The notes under the pieces are model-generated. The model was not told the DNA's origin. It searched no databases and saw only the letters and a list, made by a program, of their open reading frames with translations. A program made the translations under genes and the position numbers. Shown piece after piece: positions 7,477 to 18,387 of a DNA stretch of 64,000 nucleotides. This DNA is from Rebecca billardiae RCC1528 (lineage: Eukaryota > Haptophyta). The DNA lies in the NCBI GenBank assembly GCA_965240325.2, contig OZ251227.1, forward strand, positions 1,736,001 to 1,800,000, given 5' to 3'. The stretch's first letter is position 1, and each line of letters begins with the position of its first letter.

Positions 7477-10110
7477 ATGAGGGCGGTGCGCTGGGTGCTG
7501 GCTGCTGCGTGCGTGGCGCCGTTGATCGCTGGCGAGCCGGCGTTCCCGTTGTTCTCCGACCTCCAAGGCAAGCCGTACTCCGTCGACTACGACGCGCGCG
7601 CGCTGCGCATCGATGGCGAGCGCGCGCTCTTCATCTCGGGCTCCCTCCATTACCCGCGCGCGCCGCCGGAGGAGTGGGACGGCTGGCTGCGCGACGCACG
7701 CGCGAACGGGCTGAATATGGTCGAGATCTACGTCTTCTGGAATCTGCACGCCCCCTCCGAGCACGGCCCCGGCGTCTGGTCGGGCAACGCGAACGTGACG
7801 GACTTTGCGCAGCGCGCGGCGGCGCACGGCCTGTTTGTCTACCTCCGCATCGGCCCGTACGTGTGCGCCGAGTGGACGTACGGCGGTGTGCCGCTCTGGC
7901 TCGCGCAGAAGCCCGGCGTGCGCTTCCGCGAGACCAACCCGATCTGGCAGGCGGCCATGGCCGCCTTCTTCCACGAGGTGCTCGGCCGGTTTGCGCGCGC
8001 GCGCCTCTTTGCGCACCAGGGCGGCCCGTTGGCGCTCGTGCAGGTGGAGAACGAGCTGCAGCCGACGGACCGCGAGTACGTGGACTGGTGCGGCCGGATG
8101 GCGACGGACGCGCTCCGCGCGGTCGGCGCGGGCGCGCTCCCGCTCACCATGTGCAACGGCGAGACGGCCGACGAGGCGATCAACACGTGCAACGGCGAGG
8201 ACTGCGCGCCCTTCCTCGAGCAGCGCGGGCAGAGCGGCCGCGTGCTCGTCGACCAGCCGGCGCTGTGGACGGAGGACGAGGGGGGCTTCGCGCTGTGGGG
8301 CGGCTCCGCCGCGGGCGAGCCCTCCTATTTCTGGGGCCGCCGCCCCGGCGAGCTCGCGTACAATGCGCTCCGCTGGTTTGCGCGCGGCGGCAGCTTGCTC
8401 AACTACTACATGCTGGCTGGCGGCTCGAACCGAGGGCTGTGGGCGGGCGCGGCGCTGACGACGGCGTACGCGACCGACGTCACGATCTGCCACGACGGGC
8501 TGCGCCACGACGCCAAGTTCCACTTCCTCACGCTCCTGCACGCCGCCCTGCAGCGCGTGGCGCCTGCGCTGCTGGCCGAGGGCGCTGCGGCGCGCGCCGA
8601 GGCTGTGGAGGCGGCGCGGCACGCCCAAGGTCCGTGGGTGTTCGCTCCGCTCGAGCGGCAGCGCGCGTACGCGTACGGCGCGTATGCGTTCGTCGAGAAC
8701 AACGCGGACGAGCCGGTGTTCGTCCGCTTCCTCAACCACACCTGCACGCGCAGCCTGCGGCTCTCGGCACGGAGCGCGGCGCTCGTGGCGCGCTGCGAGG
8801 CCGGCGCCGCTGAGGCGGGCTCGGGCGCGGCGCCGGCCTCGCTCCTGCGCATGCCGGCGCACGCTGATGAGCGCAAGCGCACGCCGACGACGGGTGGCGA
8901 TCGGTCACTCCGGTCGCAAAACCTCGGCGAGGCCGAGCCTGCTGCCGCCGAGCTGCACGTGCTCTTCCGAAGCGACGGCTTGGCGCCGGGCGCGCCGCTG
9001 CCTCCGGAGCACCGCGCGCTTGCGCCGCTGCGCGCCCCGAGCGGCGCGACGGCGCCTCCGCTCTCGTGGCGGCAGTGGCGCGAGCCGATCGCGACGCCCG
9101 CGCCCATCGACATCGGCGCCAACGGCCCGGCGATTCACTCGCGTGTGCCCATCGAGCAGGGCCAGGTCACGCGCGACAAGTCCGCCTTCGCCACGTACGC
9201 ACGGCACTCGACCACGTTTGCGGGCGCGTGCGCCGCCGCGCCGCCGCTCGCCGAGGCCGCGCCCGCGGGCTCGGCGTGCGTGCTCGCGGTGGAGGTGGGC
9301 TGCGCCAACGCGCTCACCGCCCTCGTGGACGGCGTCGCGGTCGGCCACGCGAGCGAGCTCTCGCACGACCCGTGCAACGCCACGCTCAACCTCACGCTCG
9401 ACACGTCGCACGTCGCGCCGGGCAAGCACACGCTCGTGCTCGTCTCCGAGCACCTGGGCTACGCCAATTACGGGTTTCGCAGCCCGCTGCTCAAGGGGCT
9501 GATCGGCAAGGTGGAGCTCGGTGGACGGGAGATCACGCGCGGCGCGTGGATCATCCGCGCGGGCCTCGACGGCGAGCGGCTCCGCCTGATGACACGCCAA
9601 GGCGCCGCCGCGGTCAACTGGACGACCCCGCCGCCGCAGGCCGCCCCGCCGCCGCCGCCGCCACCGCCACCGGCGGGCGGCCCCGGGGGGCGCGCGGCCC
9701 CGCTCACCTGGTACCGCGCGACGTTCAGCACACCGCCCGAGCTCGTGGGCGATGAGCGCGCGCGGCTGCACGTGAACATGAGCGGCTTCGGCCGCGGGCA
9801 CGCGTGGGTGAACGGCCACTCGCTCGGCCGCTACTGGCTGAAGGCGCGCACGACCGGCCCAGAGGCGGGCACGCGGCCGACGCAGGCGCTCTACCACGTG
9901 CCCACGTCCTACCTTCACGCCGCCGGGGTGGGCTCGGGCGCGGCGAGCGGTGCCGCCGGCGCGGCGCCCAACGTGCTCACGGTGCTTGAGAGCCTAGGCG
10001 CGCGCGCGCTCGGCCGCGCGGCGCTCTACGTCGCCACGCTTGCGCCCGGTGCTGGCCCTCACTTCAACCTTGACGCGTGGCTCAACAAGACCACGGACTG
10101 CGAGATGTGA
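7477..10110 (+). CDS. BGAL: Secreted beta-galactosidase, glycoside hydrolase family 35
   Basis: The enzyme removes terminal beta-linked galactose from glycans, probably in the secretory pathway, vacuole or cell surface. The Met at 7477 begins an 877-residue protein with a clear signal peptide (MRAVRWVLAAACVAPLIAG). An upstream in-frame Met at 7336 would add a proline-rich leader made from repeat flank and is less likely. The catalytic barrel shows FISGSLHYPR, YVFWNLHAP and RIGPYVCAEW. QVENE at 189-193 supplies the acid/base Glu193, and LWTEDEG supplies the nucleophile Glu266. The C-terminal jelly-roll ends with AWVNGHSLGRYW near residue 775, the plant-type GH35 signature. An odd proline run lies near residue 725. 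No intron is needed. Plant enzymes of this family have similar length. Confidence 0.92.
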   Translation: MRAVRWVLAAACVAPLIAGEPAFPLFSDLQGKPYSVDYDARALRIDGERALFISGSLHYPRAPPEEWDGWLRDARANGLNMVEIYVFWNLHAPSEHGPGVWSGNANVTDFAQRAAAHGLFVYLRIGPYVCAEWTYGGVPLWLAQKPGVRFRETNPIWQAAMAAFFHEVLGRFARARLFAHQGGPLALVQVENELQPTDREYVDWCGRMATDALRAVGAGALPLTMCNGETADEAINTCNGEDCAPFLEQRGQSGRVLVDQPALWTEDEGGFALWGGSAAGEPSYFWGRRPGELAYNALRWFARGGSLLNYYMLAGGSNRGLWAGAALTTAYATDVTICHDGLRHDAKFHFLTLLHAALQRVAPALLAEGAAARAEAVEAARHAQGPWVFAPLERQRAYAYGAYAFVENNADEPVFVRFLNHTCTRSLRLSARSAALVARCEAGAAEAGSGAAPASLLRMPAHADERKRTPTTGGDRSLRSQNLGEAEPAAAELHVLFRSDGLAPGAPLPPEHRALAPLRAPSGATAPPLSWRQWREPIATPAPIDIGANGPAIHSRVPIEQGQVTRDKSAFATYARHSTTFAGACAAAPPLAEAAPAGSACVLAVEVGCANALTALVDGVAVGHASELSHDPCNATLNLTLDTSHVAPGKHTLVLVSEHLGYANYGFRSPLLKGLIGKVELGGREITRGAWIIRAGLDGERLRLMTRQGAAAVNWTTPPPQAAPPPPPPPPPAGGPGGRAAPLTWYRATFSTPPELVGDERARLHVNMSGFGRGHAWVNGHSLGRYWLKARTTGPEAGTRPTQALYHVPTSYLHAAGVGSGAASGAAGAAPNVLTVLESLGARALGRAALYVATLAPGAGPHFNLDAWLNKTTDCEM

Positions 10111-12353
10111 AGCCACCGGACTTCAGATGGCGGCCCGCAGCCGTCCGGCTGAGGCACGCCGTCCTCTTGCCCAGCGTCACGATACATCGAGCCGCGCAAG
10201 GCATCGCGAGACTCCGACATTCTCCGCCGCGCCCGGAGCAACTCGGAGACAACTCGGACTGGGCGCCGTGCGCGGACTGCTCGAAGTTAGGGTGGCACCA
10301 TCAGTAGGCCTGCTGTCAGACTGGGCACCAGTCCTCGGTGACACCGTTCCACACGAGTCGCGGGTAAGTTCATTGCGCTTCTACCCGCACGTGCCCTCGC
10401 CTACCGGCGGAGGCCACGATCTGGCACGACTCATCTATCTCGGCCATCAGTCACGTCATCAGTCCGGAGCCCCAAACCCTGCCCCCTGGGTTTGGGGCTA
10501 CCGACGCATATCCATATATGCGTCATGTAACTACATATCCGTCCGCTCGTCGCCCTCTGGCTCTGGGGCAGTCCTTAGCCCCGCCTGGTCGCTTCCGGCG
10601 GTGGCCCCAGTGGATGGACCTATCGCCCACACGCGGTATACCGTACAGGGAGCATCCACGCTTCTTCTTCATTCAGTCTAACACTACCTGCATCACCGAG
10701 TACTCTGTACTGAGTTATCCGCCGAGTAGTCCTGATGAGTGACTCCGAGTCGCGCGGTGACTCGGTGGCCGCTGCTCACCCGTGGATGCCGGTTCAATAT
10801 AACTGAATAAGATATCGTTCGTCACGGAGTGAGTCCGAGATCCGAGCCTCAGCCCGGTCGCCCCGCACGGGCTGAAGCCTGACGGCGTGCAGCGGTGCTT
10901 AGCCTTAGCTGCCCGCAATGCGGTGTCGCGGCTAGGGCCAGACTCCAGAGGCCTTATGGCGCCGCAACAATCATCATCATATCATCCTAAGACTGGCGCG
11001 CAGCTTCCATCATATAGCAGATCGCCATCGATCATCGTCAACTTTCAATATACTAGTTGTCTGGTAGTGGATACTGTATGCAGTAGCGGAGCGTTGCGCC
11101 AGCTGGATTCCAAACCCAGGCTGTCAGCCCGACTAGCTACACTGCTGCTGTGCAGATGATGCCCTGAGCAGCTACCGGAAAAGCGCCGCCGAAAAAGCAA
11201 AATGATTTGGATCATCAATATTGGATCTATAGTCCCTCACAAGTTTAAGCCTCCCGACATTGTTCGCCATATCAGCGCAGCAAAGCAGCGGCGCGCCACC
11301 ATACCAGGGGCGTACCTGGCCCACTCCACTGCCGTGCACATGAGGTGCGCCCGGACCCGATTGCTCGAGTCCTCGCAAATAGGCGTGGCTGTGCATCCTG
11401 GGTTGACATTTGGTACCCGGCGGCCGGCGAGCCCGACTGGCGGCGAGCAGACCTGCCTGCGTGCCGCCGGCTGTCGGCAGCCTCCGTGCGCTGAGCCGCG
11501 CGCCGCGCGGTGCGTGTGCGACGTAGCTCCGCCCACGCCACGCATGCACCCTCGCGCCGCGCCGCCAGCTTGGCGCTGCCGTCAGCCAGAGCCGATCGAG
11601 TGCATGCCCGAGCCTGCTCCGAGAGCATCAATATGGGCTGCGTGTGGCTGCGCGTGCACTTTCGTCGCCTAATTTTGCCAGCGTCGAGTTGGCGCGTGGC
11701 ACGCCCACCGTAGCAGCACGACTCCCGAATGCACAAAAGCCGGGGGTCAGCTGAATTAATGCAGCTCACACGACCGCGCTCCACGCCGAAAACCAGCCCG
11801 TAGCTGCCCGCCAGCTGGCTCGTGCATGCGCACCGACTGCCGGGCGCATCGACACCGTGGCGCACAGAGCGCGGGTGCCGCGGCCGGGTGGGTATGTACT
11901 GACGCGGCTGGGCCTGGTGCATGCGCGGGCGGATGGGCTCTGCCCGGGTCGGCGCGTAGCGGGCGTGCGGGCTGAGACAAAGTCGTGCCGGCTGCAGCCG
12001 GCAACTAAATTTGTGGGTCCCTATGCTGGCGGCGGCACACGCGTGCGCCGCCGCCGTCGCGGCGGCGGCCGGCGGCGGCGGACTCGTGCTTTCGCGCGCT
12101 TTCAGATCGCGAGGGTGGGAGGGCGCCCACTCGTCTGAGCGGCGGGAAGGCTGCTGCCCCTCTTTCCCGCGCGCGCATACACGCACGAAGTGCGCAGCCA
12201 CAAGCCATGGCCGAAGACGACTGTGCGCGCAGGCGTCAGCGCGCCTGCGTTCTCGACATGCGCCCTGGCAAGCGCTGCGCGCCCATCGCCGCGCCAGTCT
12301 GAGTGACCGCACGAGTGCGTGCGCGCGCGCGCGCATGCACAGATGTCAAGCCG
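10111..12353. other. Intergenic region without a supported gene
   Basis: Open frames exist on both strands but are arginine/alanine-rich GC artefacts with no recognisable motif. The stretch contains two adjacent perfect hairpins at 10468-10524, AT-richer DNA at 10.6-11.3 kb and an alternating GC tract just before the next gene (about 12318-12336). Confidence 0.5.
10468..10524. repeat. Two adjacent perfect hairpins
   Basis: AGCCCCAAACCC (10468-10479) pairs with 10488-10499, giving a 12-bp stem. Three bases later GACGCATAT (10503-10511) pairs with 10516-10524, giving a 9-bp stem over a 4-base loop. They lie about 360 bp past the beta-galactosidase stop and could be 3' transcript structure or a small element. 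Confidence 0.5.
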
Positions 12354-14228
12354 ATGACTGGGCTCCTCGAGGACGACAGCTCGGGCGACGAGGCCATGCC
12401 GGCAGATAAGGAGCCGATGCCGCAGAGCTCGTTCCCTACAGTCAGCAGCAAGCCGCTCGCCGCCGCGTCCATGGACCCGTCGAGCGCGCAGAACTTGGCA
12501 CGCTCCACTTCTGTGCCGCGCGTCTCGGACCGGCACACATCGGAGGGCGGTCCGAGCACGGATGGAGCTCGTCGTGCAGTCGGCGATTCAAGCGCGCACG
12601 TGCCCATTCACTCTCTTCCAACAGCCTCTGCCGCGCACGTTCGAAGCTCTCCTGCACCCACGGCAAACGCGCCCGCCCCATCAGTGCCACCCCGCGGACA
12701 CGATCCGGACGGGTCGCCGCCAGGGATGCGGGCCGGCGATGCTGCGCAGCGCGCATCGGCCGCAGATGGTGCGCCGGCGAAAGCTCTCGTCCCGTCGACT
12801 GATCCCGCAAGCGCCGAGACGCCTCCGCCGACAAGCAGCACGACTGCGACAGGCGCGCCCGGCTCGAAGCGCACGTTTGTGGCGCCGACGGCCTCGCCAG
12901 CTTCGGGCACAGGCGCGGCCGATCCAACTTGCAAGGATGCGTTTCGGCCGTTACTCGAGGGCTCGGGGCGCAGCATCGCGCGGCCAGTCACGCAGCTACG
13001 CGCGCAACCGACGCAGCCGCAGCAGACGCCGTCACGTGCGCGCCAGATCATGGCGCCGCCGCCTCCAAAGGGTGCGGCTTGGCCGAGCAGCTTGAGGCCC
13101 TCGGCTCGGGGCGATGCCGGCCCAAAGCGCAGTGACGCGCCTGCTGGCGATGCCCGCGGCGGCGAAGTGAACGAGCGCGGCAGCGATGGTGCTTCTTCCG
13201 AGCGCGCGCCTGGTTCCCAGGCGCGCCCCAAGCCGGCGTCGCAGCTCCTTGCGAAATTGCAGGGAGTCGGCGCAGCCCCAGCGCCCACCTCCGACCTCGC
13301 CAGCCGCGCCTTCACTGATCTGCGCGGGCACAGCGCGGCTGCTCGCCAGCGGCACTCGGCAGCGGGATCGGCTGCAGAGGGCAACCCACGCCGCGCTGAT
13401 CGCGATCCTGCCGAGCGCGCCGGTGGCTCCCAGGCGCGCCCCGCGTCGGCCGCCCAGCCCGCTCCAAGCACGCCGAGCAGCATCGCAGCGCCACCGCCCA
13501 GCTCTGGCCCCACCGTGAGCTCCGGCAGCAGCCTGCGCACAACCCACGGCGCGGCCGGGCAGCGCGAGCCGGCAGTGGTACAAGGCAGTGACCTGCGCGG
13601 CGGTGACGGGCGCCGCGCTCGCGAGGAGCGCATGGCGTGTGGGCAGCCACGCCCCGCCTCGGCCACGCAGGCCGCCCCGATCAAGCCGAACTCACGCGCT
13701 GCGCAGCCGCCCAACGGCAAGGCGGGCCCGCGCGCAGAACCGGCAACGGATGCAGACGGGCGTGCCCCATCCGGCCTCTCCAGCGGCACAGCGCCGGCGC
13801 AGCAGCCCGCTCGAGTTGCAAAGCGAGCGAGGCCTCCGGACGGAACAGTGGCACCGGCATCGGTAGCGCTGGCCCCGCGCTCGCTCATGTGCAACCCAAG
13901 CTCCAGGCCGCAGGATGCCTCGCAGCTGGCCGGCACGGACGCTGTACCAGGCGCCCGTCCGCGCGGAGGCATCCCGCGTCCCGCGGCCGAGCACGCGAGC
14001 AGCGACCCTGACGAGCAGGTCAAGAAGCTCAAGAAGCGCCTCGACAAGGTGACGTCCGGCATCGCCGCGGCCGCCGCAAAGGTGCCCGTGCTCCCGTACG
14101 GCGATTTGGCGGCGGGCCTCAATCTGGTGGAGGCACACACGCGCGTGTACGCGCTTTGCGACACGCTTGGCCTCGACAACCCTGGCAACCTCATGACCAC
14201 GCTCAGCCTCGCAGCGCGCGGCGGCTGA
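12354..14228 (+). CDS. Long disordered protein with a short conserved-looking C-terminal module
   Basis: The 624-residue product starting MTGLLEDDSSGDEAM is mostly low-complexity Ser/Pro/Ala/Arg sequence. Repeated phrases include GSQARPKPASQ, GSQARPASAAQ and GQPRPASATQ. The last 70 residues differ: a charged segment (DEQVKKLKKRLDKV) likely forms a helix, followed by hydrophobic helical sequence around LPYGDLAAGLNLVEAH and ALCDTLGLDN. Such a shape suits a nuclear or RNA-associated scaffold, but I recognise no family. The Met at 12354 is chosen because upstream codons are a GC-repeat arginine run. Neighbouring spacers are AT-rich, which supports a real gene boundary. Confidence 0.6.
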   Translation: MTGLLEDDSSGDEAMPADKEPMPQSSFPTVSSKPLAAASMDPSSAQNLARSTSVPRVSDRHTSEGGPSTDGARRAVGDSSAHVPIHSLPTASAAHVRSSPAPTANAPAPSVPPRGHDPDGSPPGMRAGDAAQRASAADGAPAKALVPSTDPASAETPPPTSSTTATGAPGSKRTFVAPTASPASGTGAADPTCKDAFRPLLEGSGRSIARPVTQLRAQPTQPQQTPSRARQIMAPPPPKGAAWPSSLRPSARGDAGPKRSDAPAGDARGGEVNERGSDGASSERAPGSQARPKPASQLLAKLQGVGAAPAPTSDLASRAFTDLRGHSAAARQRHSAAGSAAEGNPRRADRDPAERAGGSQARPASAAQPAPSTPSSIAAPPPSSGPTVSSGSSLRTTHGAAGQREPAVVQGSDLRGGDGRRAREERMACGQPRPASATQAAPIKPNSRAAQPPNGKAGPRAEPATDADGRAPSGLSSGTAPAQQPARVAKRARPPDGTVAPASVALAPRSLMCNPSSRPQDASQLAGTDAVPGARPRGGIPRPAAEHASSDPDEQVKKLKKRLDKVTSGIAAAAAKVPVLPYGDLAAGLNLVEAHTRVYALCDTLGLDNPGNLMTTLSLAARGG

Positions 14229-14826
14229 CGTACCCGACCGCCTACTCGCCCTTCCGCTAGCATCTCCTCCGTGGTCCCCCTGCTTCCCGCATTGCCCCAC
14301 GGCAGGCACAGGCGACTAGCAGCGCGAGACCCATCACGCGCCAGCCAGCTATAGCCTAGATACAGGCCCGACTGAGTCGGCGCCGAGCCGTGGCCCGGCG
14401 CCGGGCCCAGCGCAGCATGAGCTGTTGAGCAGCTCTGCTACGACTCGAGCAGTAGTCTGTCACACATCAGGCATCAGTGTCAGCTGCTGCGCGCGCATAT
14501 ATTGCATTACCCTAGGATAAATTTGTTATATTAATAAACTGCTAGCTGGGCGGTCTGCGTCAGTCGCCTAGTACTAGTAGTAGTACGGCTGAGACTCCGT
14601 ACTGATACCCGGAGAGGCCGCGCCGACTACTCGCCTGTTACAGTACGTATACATACCAGCGGCAGATCGGATTTTGATCGCGCGGACTTAGTAACTATTT
14701 CTAGACTACGATGAATATTATATCGTCCGTGAATAATCCCGGATACATGACGACTACGAAAATAATAAATAATGATGATCATGCTGATGATTAATGATGC
14801 CCCCAATAAATTTTAATTTTAACTGA
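14229..14826. other. AT-rich intergenic spacer
   Basis: Composition drops sharply, with tracts such as ATAATAAATAATGATG near 14760. No ORF, RNA gene or repeat was recognised. It probably holds the 3' UTR and terminator of the upstream gene. Confidence 0.45.
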
Positions 14827-15170
14827 TTATGGCCCGCGGTGCAGGGCGGAGCAGCGCAGCGTGGAGCCCGCTCCGTGGGCCCTAACCACGTTTCAAAAAG
14901 ATATTTGATCAAGAAAAAAGGGACGGGGGACGATTTTCAGGGCTGGAGGAGACCGAGTTTCGAATTTTGAGACCGCACGTAAGGTATCCATCCGGCGACA
15001 AAAGGTCGCGCCCACGACAAGTTCATATTGGAGTGACGCCCGTCCAAAAAACTTCACGCCCTTTAGGATCCATAACGTAACGAACCGTTACAAGCGATTT
15101 TTTCCAGCCAATGAGATTGCAGCAAGGTCCAAGGAGCGATGACGTATCTAGATAGAGATTGCCGCGAACC

Positions 15171-16300
15171 GTCAACCAAGGGGAGTCAGGGTACAGCACG
15201 TCCAGTTGGGCTGCAGCTGGAGCTTGGGTACAAAAGCTTCCCGCGGCGCAGCGGCACTCGCCGCCGCCGCCGCCGTCGAGGGGCGGTTGTGGCGCGCACG
15301 GCGTGAGCCGCTGCGGGCGCTGAGGTGCGCGCGACGGCGGCGCGCCCGGCGGCGCTGCTGTAGGAGGCCACTGCCCTCCTCTCTGCCCCGCGCGCTTCGC
15401 TCGTCGTCGCCGTCTCCGCGCCTGCGACTCAGCGCGCACGCGAGCGCCGCACCGCCCGGCAGCCGGGGCAATCTCAGCCGTGACTGCGCATGTGCGTCGC
15501 GACCTGGTCGGCCCAGCGCGCGAGGCGCGTGCGGGCGAGGTAGGGCCAGTATGGGCGCGCGCCATGCCGCCTCGACCTTGCGCCGGTGGGCATGTCGCGG
15601 GCCTTGCACCTCTGTCGACGACGTTGACAAACAATGCGGCACCCAAGCGCAGACGTCAGTGTGCACGATCGAGGCAGTAGGCGTACAGACGCGATAGTTG
15701 CAGAGCCTTTTGTGATCATGCGAGTCATACATTGTCAACGACTCTCGCCCAGGTCGTCTGCGCGCTGAACTGACGTTTTGACTGAGTGCCTCGAGATCGC
15801 CTCGACGATGGCCCGTGCATTGCTTGAACACAGTCCAAGCGGCCAACCAGACACACGTGCTCAGTTCCCTGTTGTACGCTCTGATGGGCTTACTTGAGGC
15901 GGCATGGCGCGCGCCCATACTGGCCCTACCTCGCCCGCACGCGCCTCGCGCGCTGGGCCGACCAGGTCGCGACGCACATGCGCAGTCACGGCTGAGATTG
16001 CCCCGGCTGCCGGGCGGTGCGGCGCTCGCGTGCGCGCTGAGTCGCAGGCGCGGAGACGGCGACGACGAGCGAAGCGCGCGGGGCAGAGAGGAGGGCAGTG
16101 GCCTCCTACAGCAGCGCCGCCGGGCGCGCCGCCGTCGCGCGCACCTCAGCGCCCGCAGCGGCTCACGCCGTGCGCGCCACAACCGCCCCTCGACGGCGGC
16201 GGCGGCGGCGAGTGCCGCTGCGCCGCGGGAAGCTTTTGTACCCAAGCTCCAGCTGCAGCCCAACTGGACGTGCTGTACCCTGACTCCCCTTGCGTCAACC
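15171..16300. mobile_element. Foldback-type element with 397-bp arms, flanked by GTCAACC
   Basis: Arms at 15177-15573 and 15896-16292 are reverse complements with no difference that I can see, around a 322-bp loop. The 7-bp direct repeat GTCAACC stands on both sides (15171-15177 and 16294-16300). The paralogous block at 36-38 kb lacks the whole insertion: its sequence reads straight from GCGAACC into GATGTGACC. No transposase is visible, so it is probably non-autonomous. Confidence 0.85.
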
Positions 16301-16362
16301 GATGTGACCATGTACGTCCCTTGAATCAGTTGAATCAACTATTCAATCGCGCCGTGTCTGTA

Positions 16363-16895
16363 AGGGGTTAAGCCACTATAACTGTCAGGCAGCCGCCATC
16401 GTGCGGCGACGTGCCACGGCCGACGTGCGCGAATTTGTGCGACGGCGGCAGCGACGAGGTCGCGGTCCCCGGCCGCTCCGACGCGCTCTTGACTTCCGCG
16501 TGGGACGTGCGGAGGTCAAGAACCCATCCTACTCGTCGCCGGTGCCAACCTCGCCGCTAGCGGCGTCGCACAAATTTGATGATTGGTACCTTGGGCATGG
16601 CCCGCGGCCCGCATGCCAGGTCCGCGCGGCGCTCGGTGGGCAAGCGAGCCAAGGGGCGCAGCGAGTCCGGTGCGGCTGTCGTACGGGTCGAGCGCGAGCG
16701 CCGAGTCGCAGCCGCGCGCGCGCCGCGCCGCTGGCGCCGGGTCGCCCGGGGGAGAAGGCGCAGCTGCAGTGCTCCTCTGCCATCACGCGATCCGCCGGCA
16801 GAAAGACCAGACTTTGCGCCCAGTTTTGACCAAAACGATGGGTTTTTAACTCCGCGCGATCTGGGTAACCTGACACTTATAGTGGCTCGGCCCTT
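16363..16895. mobile_element. 533-bp TIR element with TA target duplication (MITE-like)
   Basis: The terminal inverted repeats are 26 bp (16363-16388 and 16870-16895) with 21 matching positions, sharing AGCCACTATAA. TA flanks both ends (16361-16362 and 16896-16897). The empty site is preserved in copy B of the block near 37560, where GTGTCTG is followed directly by TATCAGGAGCC. The interior has no transposase that I recognise. A TA duplication fits Tc1/mariner-like non-autonomous elements. Confidence 0.8.
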
Positions 16896-18162
16896 TATCA
16901 GAAGCCGACAGCGGACAGGGCAAGGGTCAGTACTCATCAGTAGCCGATGCGCCAACCTCGCGGCGTATCTCAATACTATCTGACACGAGTCTGGAGCCGG
17001 CTACGAAAACAAAGCCAAACCTAAAAACCTTGGTTGCCGCGGCTGCGGCGAGACTCACGCTCCGCGATCGAGGGGGCGAGCCGCACGCCAGCGACCGACG
17101 GGTGAGGACGGCGATGGGCAGGTGCGCGCGGCGAGTTGCGCCTGGAGCGCGCGGCTGCGGCGGGTCCCGACTGCCGTCGACATCGCGTTCGTGCCCCCGC
17201 TCACTCCGCGCGCCCCCGCCGCCCCGTGTCGATGCCTGCGCGCCGGGCCGCGCGCCGGTCCGGCCGGGGCGCCCCGGCCGCGCCGCGGCAGCCGCCCTGT
17301 ATTCGGGCTCTCGCAAGCTCGGGGGCAGCGGCGCCTGATGCCGGACTGATCGATCTCTGAGTCTTCGACTTCACCACGCGCCGCCCTTGCCATGCCTTTC
17401 CGGGGAGCGCCGACGATCCGAGTCCATCGTCGACGGTCGACTCTGAGCGAGGGCTACGCCTCGGAACTGAACGGTCACTCTACGAGGAGGACGAGCTGCG
17501 CGGGCGACGGTGGTGCGTGACGTCCCCAGAGCTGGCTGGGCCTCTGCAACGCGTGCCGAGCCTGATCGAGGTGTGTCAGCCCGTGCACGCGCGGCGTGCG
17601 CGAACGATCCGTGACTGGTGCCCGATCGCACCTCCGACCTCGGCACCGTGCTCCCTCGGGCTGTCAGCTCCGCGTGGCCTGGCGTGCACGTAGAGTTGCG
17701 CTCATGCGTCGATCACGCCTCGCGCCCGCCTGTCGGCCGTCGCGCAGGCGCTGGTCGAACCCTACTCGGACCAGTGCAAATCATCTAACTATCCTGGCGC
17801 TGCCGGTGCGCGGTGACCCGCGGGACAGCGGTCAGTCAGCAGCAGCGGCCCGAACGAATCCGCGGCCCCGCACCGTGCTCCCTGGCTGTCAGCTTCGCGT
17901 GGCCTGGCGTGCACGTGGAGTCGCGCTCATGCGTCGATCACGCCTCGTCGCATCCGCCTGTACACAATCGGCGCCGCGCCGGCGGCTGCGAAGTGCGATG
18001 GGCCCGCGCCCGCGGCGCGGCGGGCGGCGGCGCGCCGCTGGAGTCTAGTTGTACGGGCATGCAACTCCGGGTCTGTCAATAGACGACTGCGATGGAGGGT
18101 GCACCGCCACCGCGGGCCCTGAACTACGTTCGTTCTACGGAAAAGGACCGCGGAACGCGGTC

Positions 18163-18317
18163 ATATATTAACGACGTGGTATGCAACGGGCAGGCGTCAG
18201 AGTCAGCAAGCTGTAGCAGCAGATTATATATATATATATATGTATATATGTATATATATATTAACGACGTGGTATGCAACGGGCAGGCGTCAGAGTCAGC
18301 AAGCTGTAGCAGCAGAT
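18163..18317 (+). repeat. 62-bp direct repeats around an AT microsatellite
   Basis: Bases 18163-18224 recur at 18256-18317 without visible change. Between them is a (TA)n tract with TG interruptions. Copy A of the duplicated block ends at the left edge of the first repeat. Confidence 0.8.
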
Positions 18318-18387
18318 CGAGCAGCAGAGACAAACACCAGGATCAGCGCTCCTCGCCGTCGTCCCCCCCCTCATAGTCGATATGTGT

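Larger units (their letters stand above)
14827..18165 (+). repeat. Duplicated block, copy A, carrying two insertions
   Basis: The block matches 36295-37970 in inverted orientation along its whole length. Removing two insertions (15171-16300 and 16363-16897) leaves about 1674 bp, almost exactly the 1676 bp of copy B. It contains no gene I recognise. An internal direct duplication of about 75 bp (about 17656-17730 and 17884-17955) is present in both copies and so predates the block duplication. Confidence 0.85.

Noticed and set aside
11272-12336. Minus-strand frame of 354 codons before the disordered-protein gene
   Set aside because: Compositionally an Arg/Ala/Ser GC artefact with no repeat, motif or plausible start context.
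15172-16338. Minus-strand frame of 388 codons across the foldback element
   Set aside because: Its two halves are the forward and reverse readings of the same arm, so the open frame is a consequence of the palindrome.
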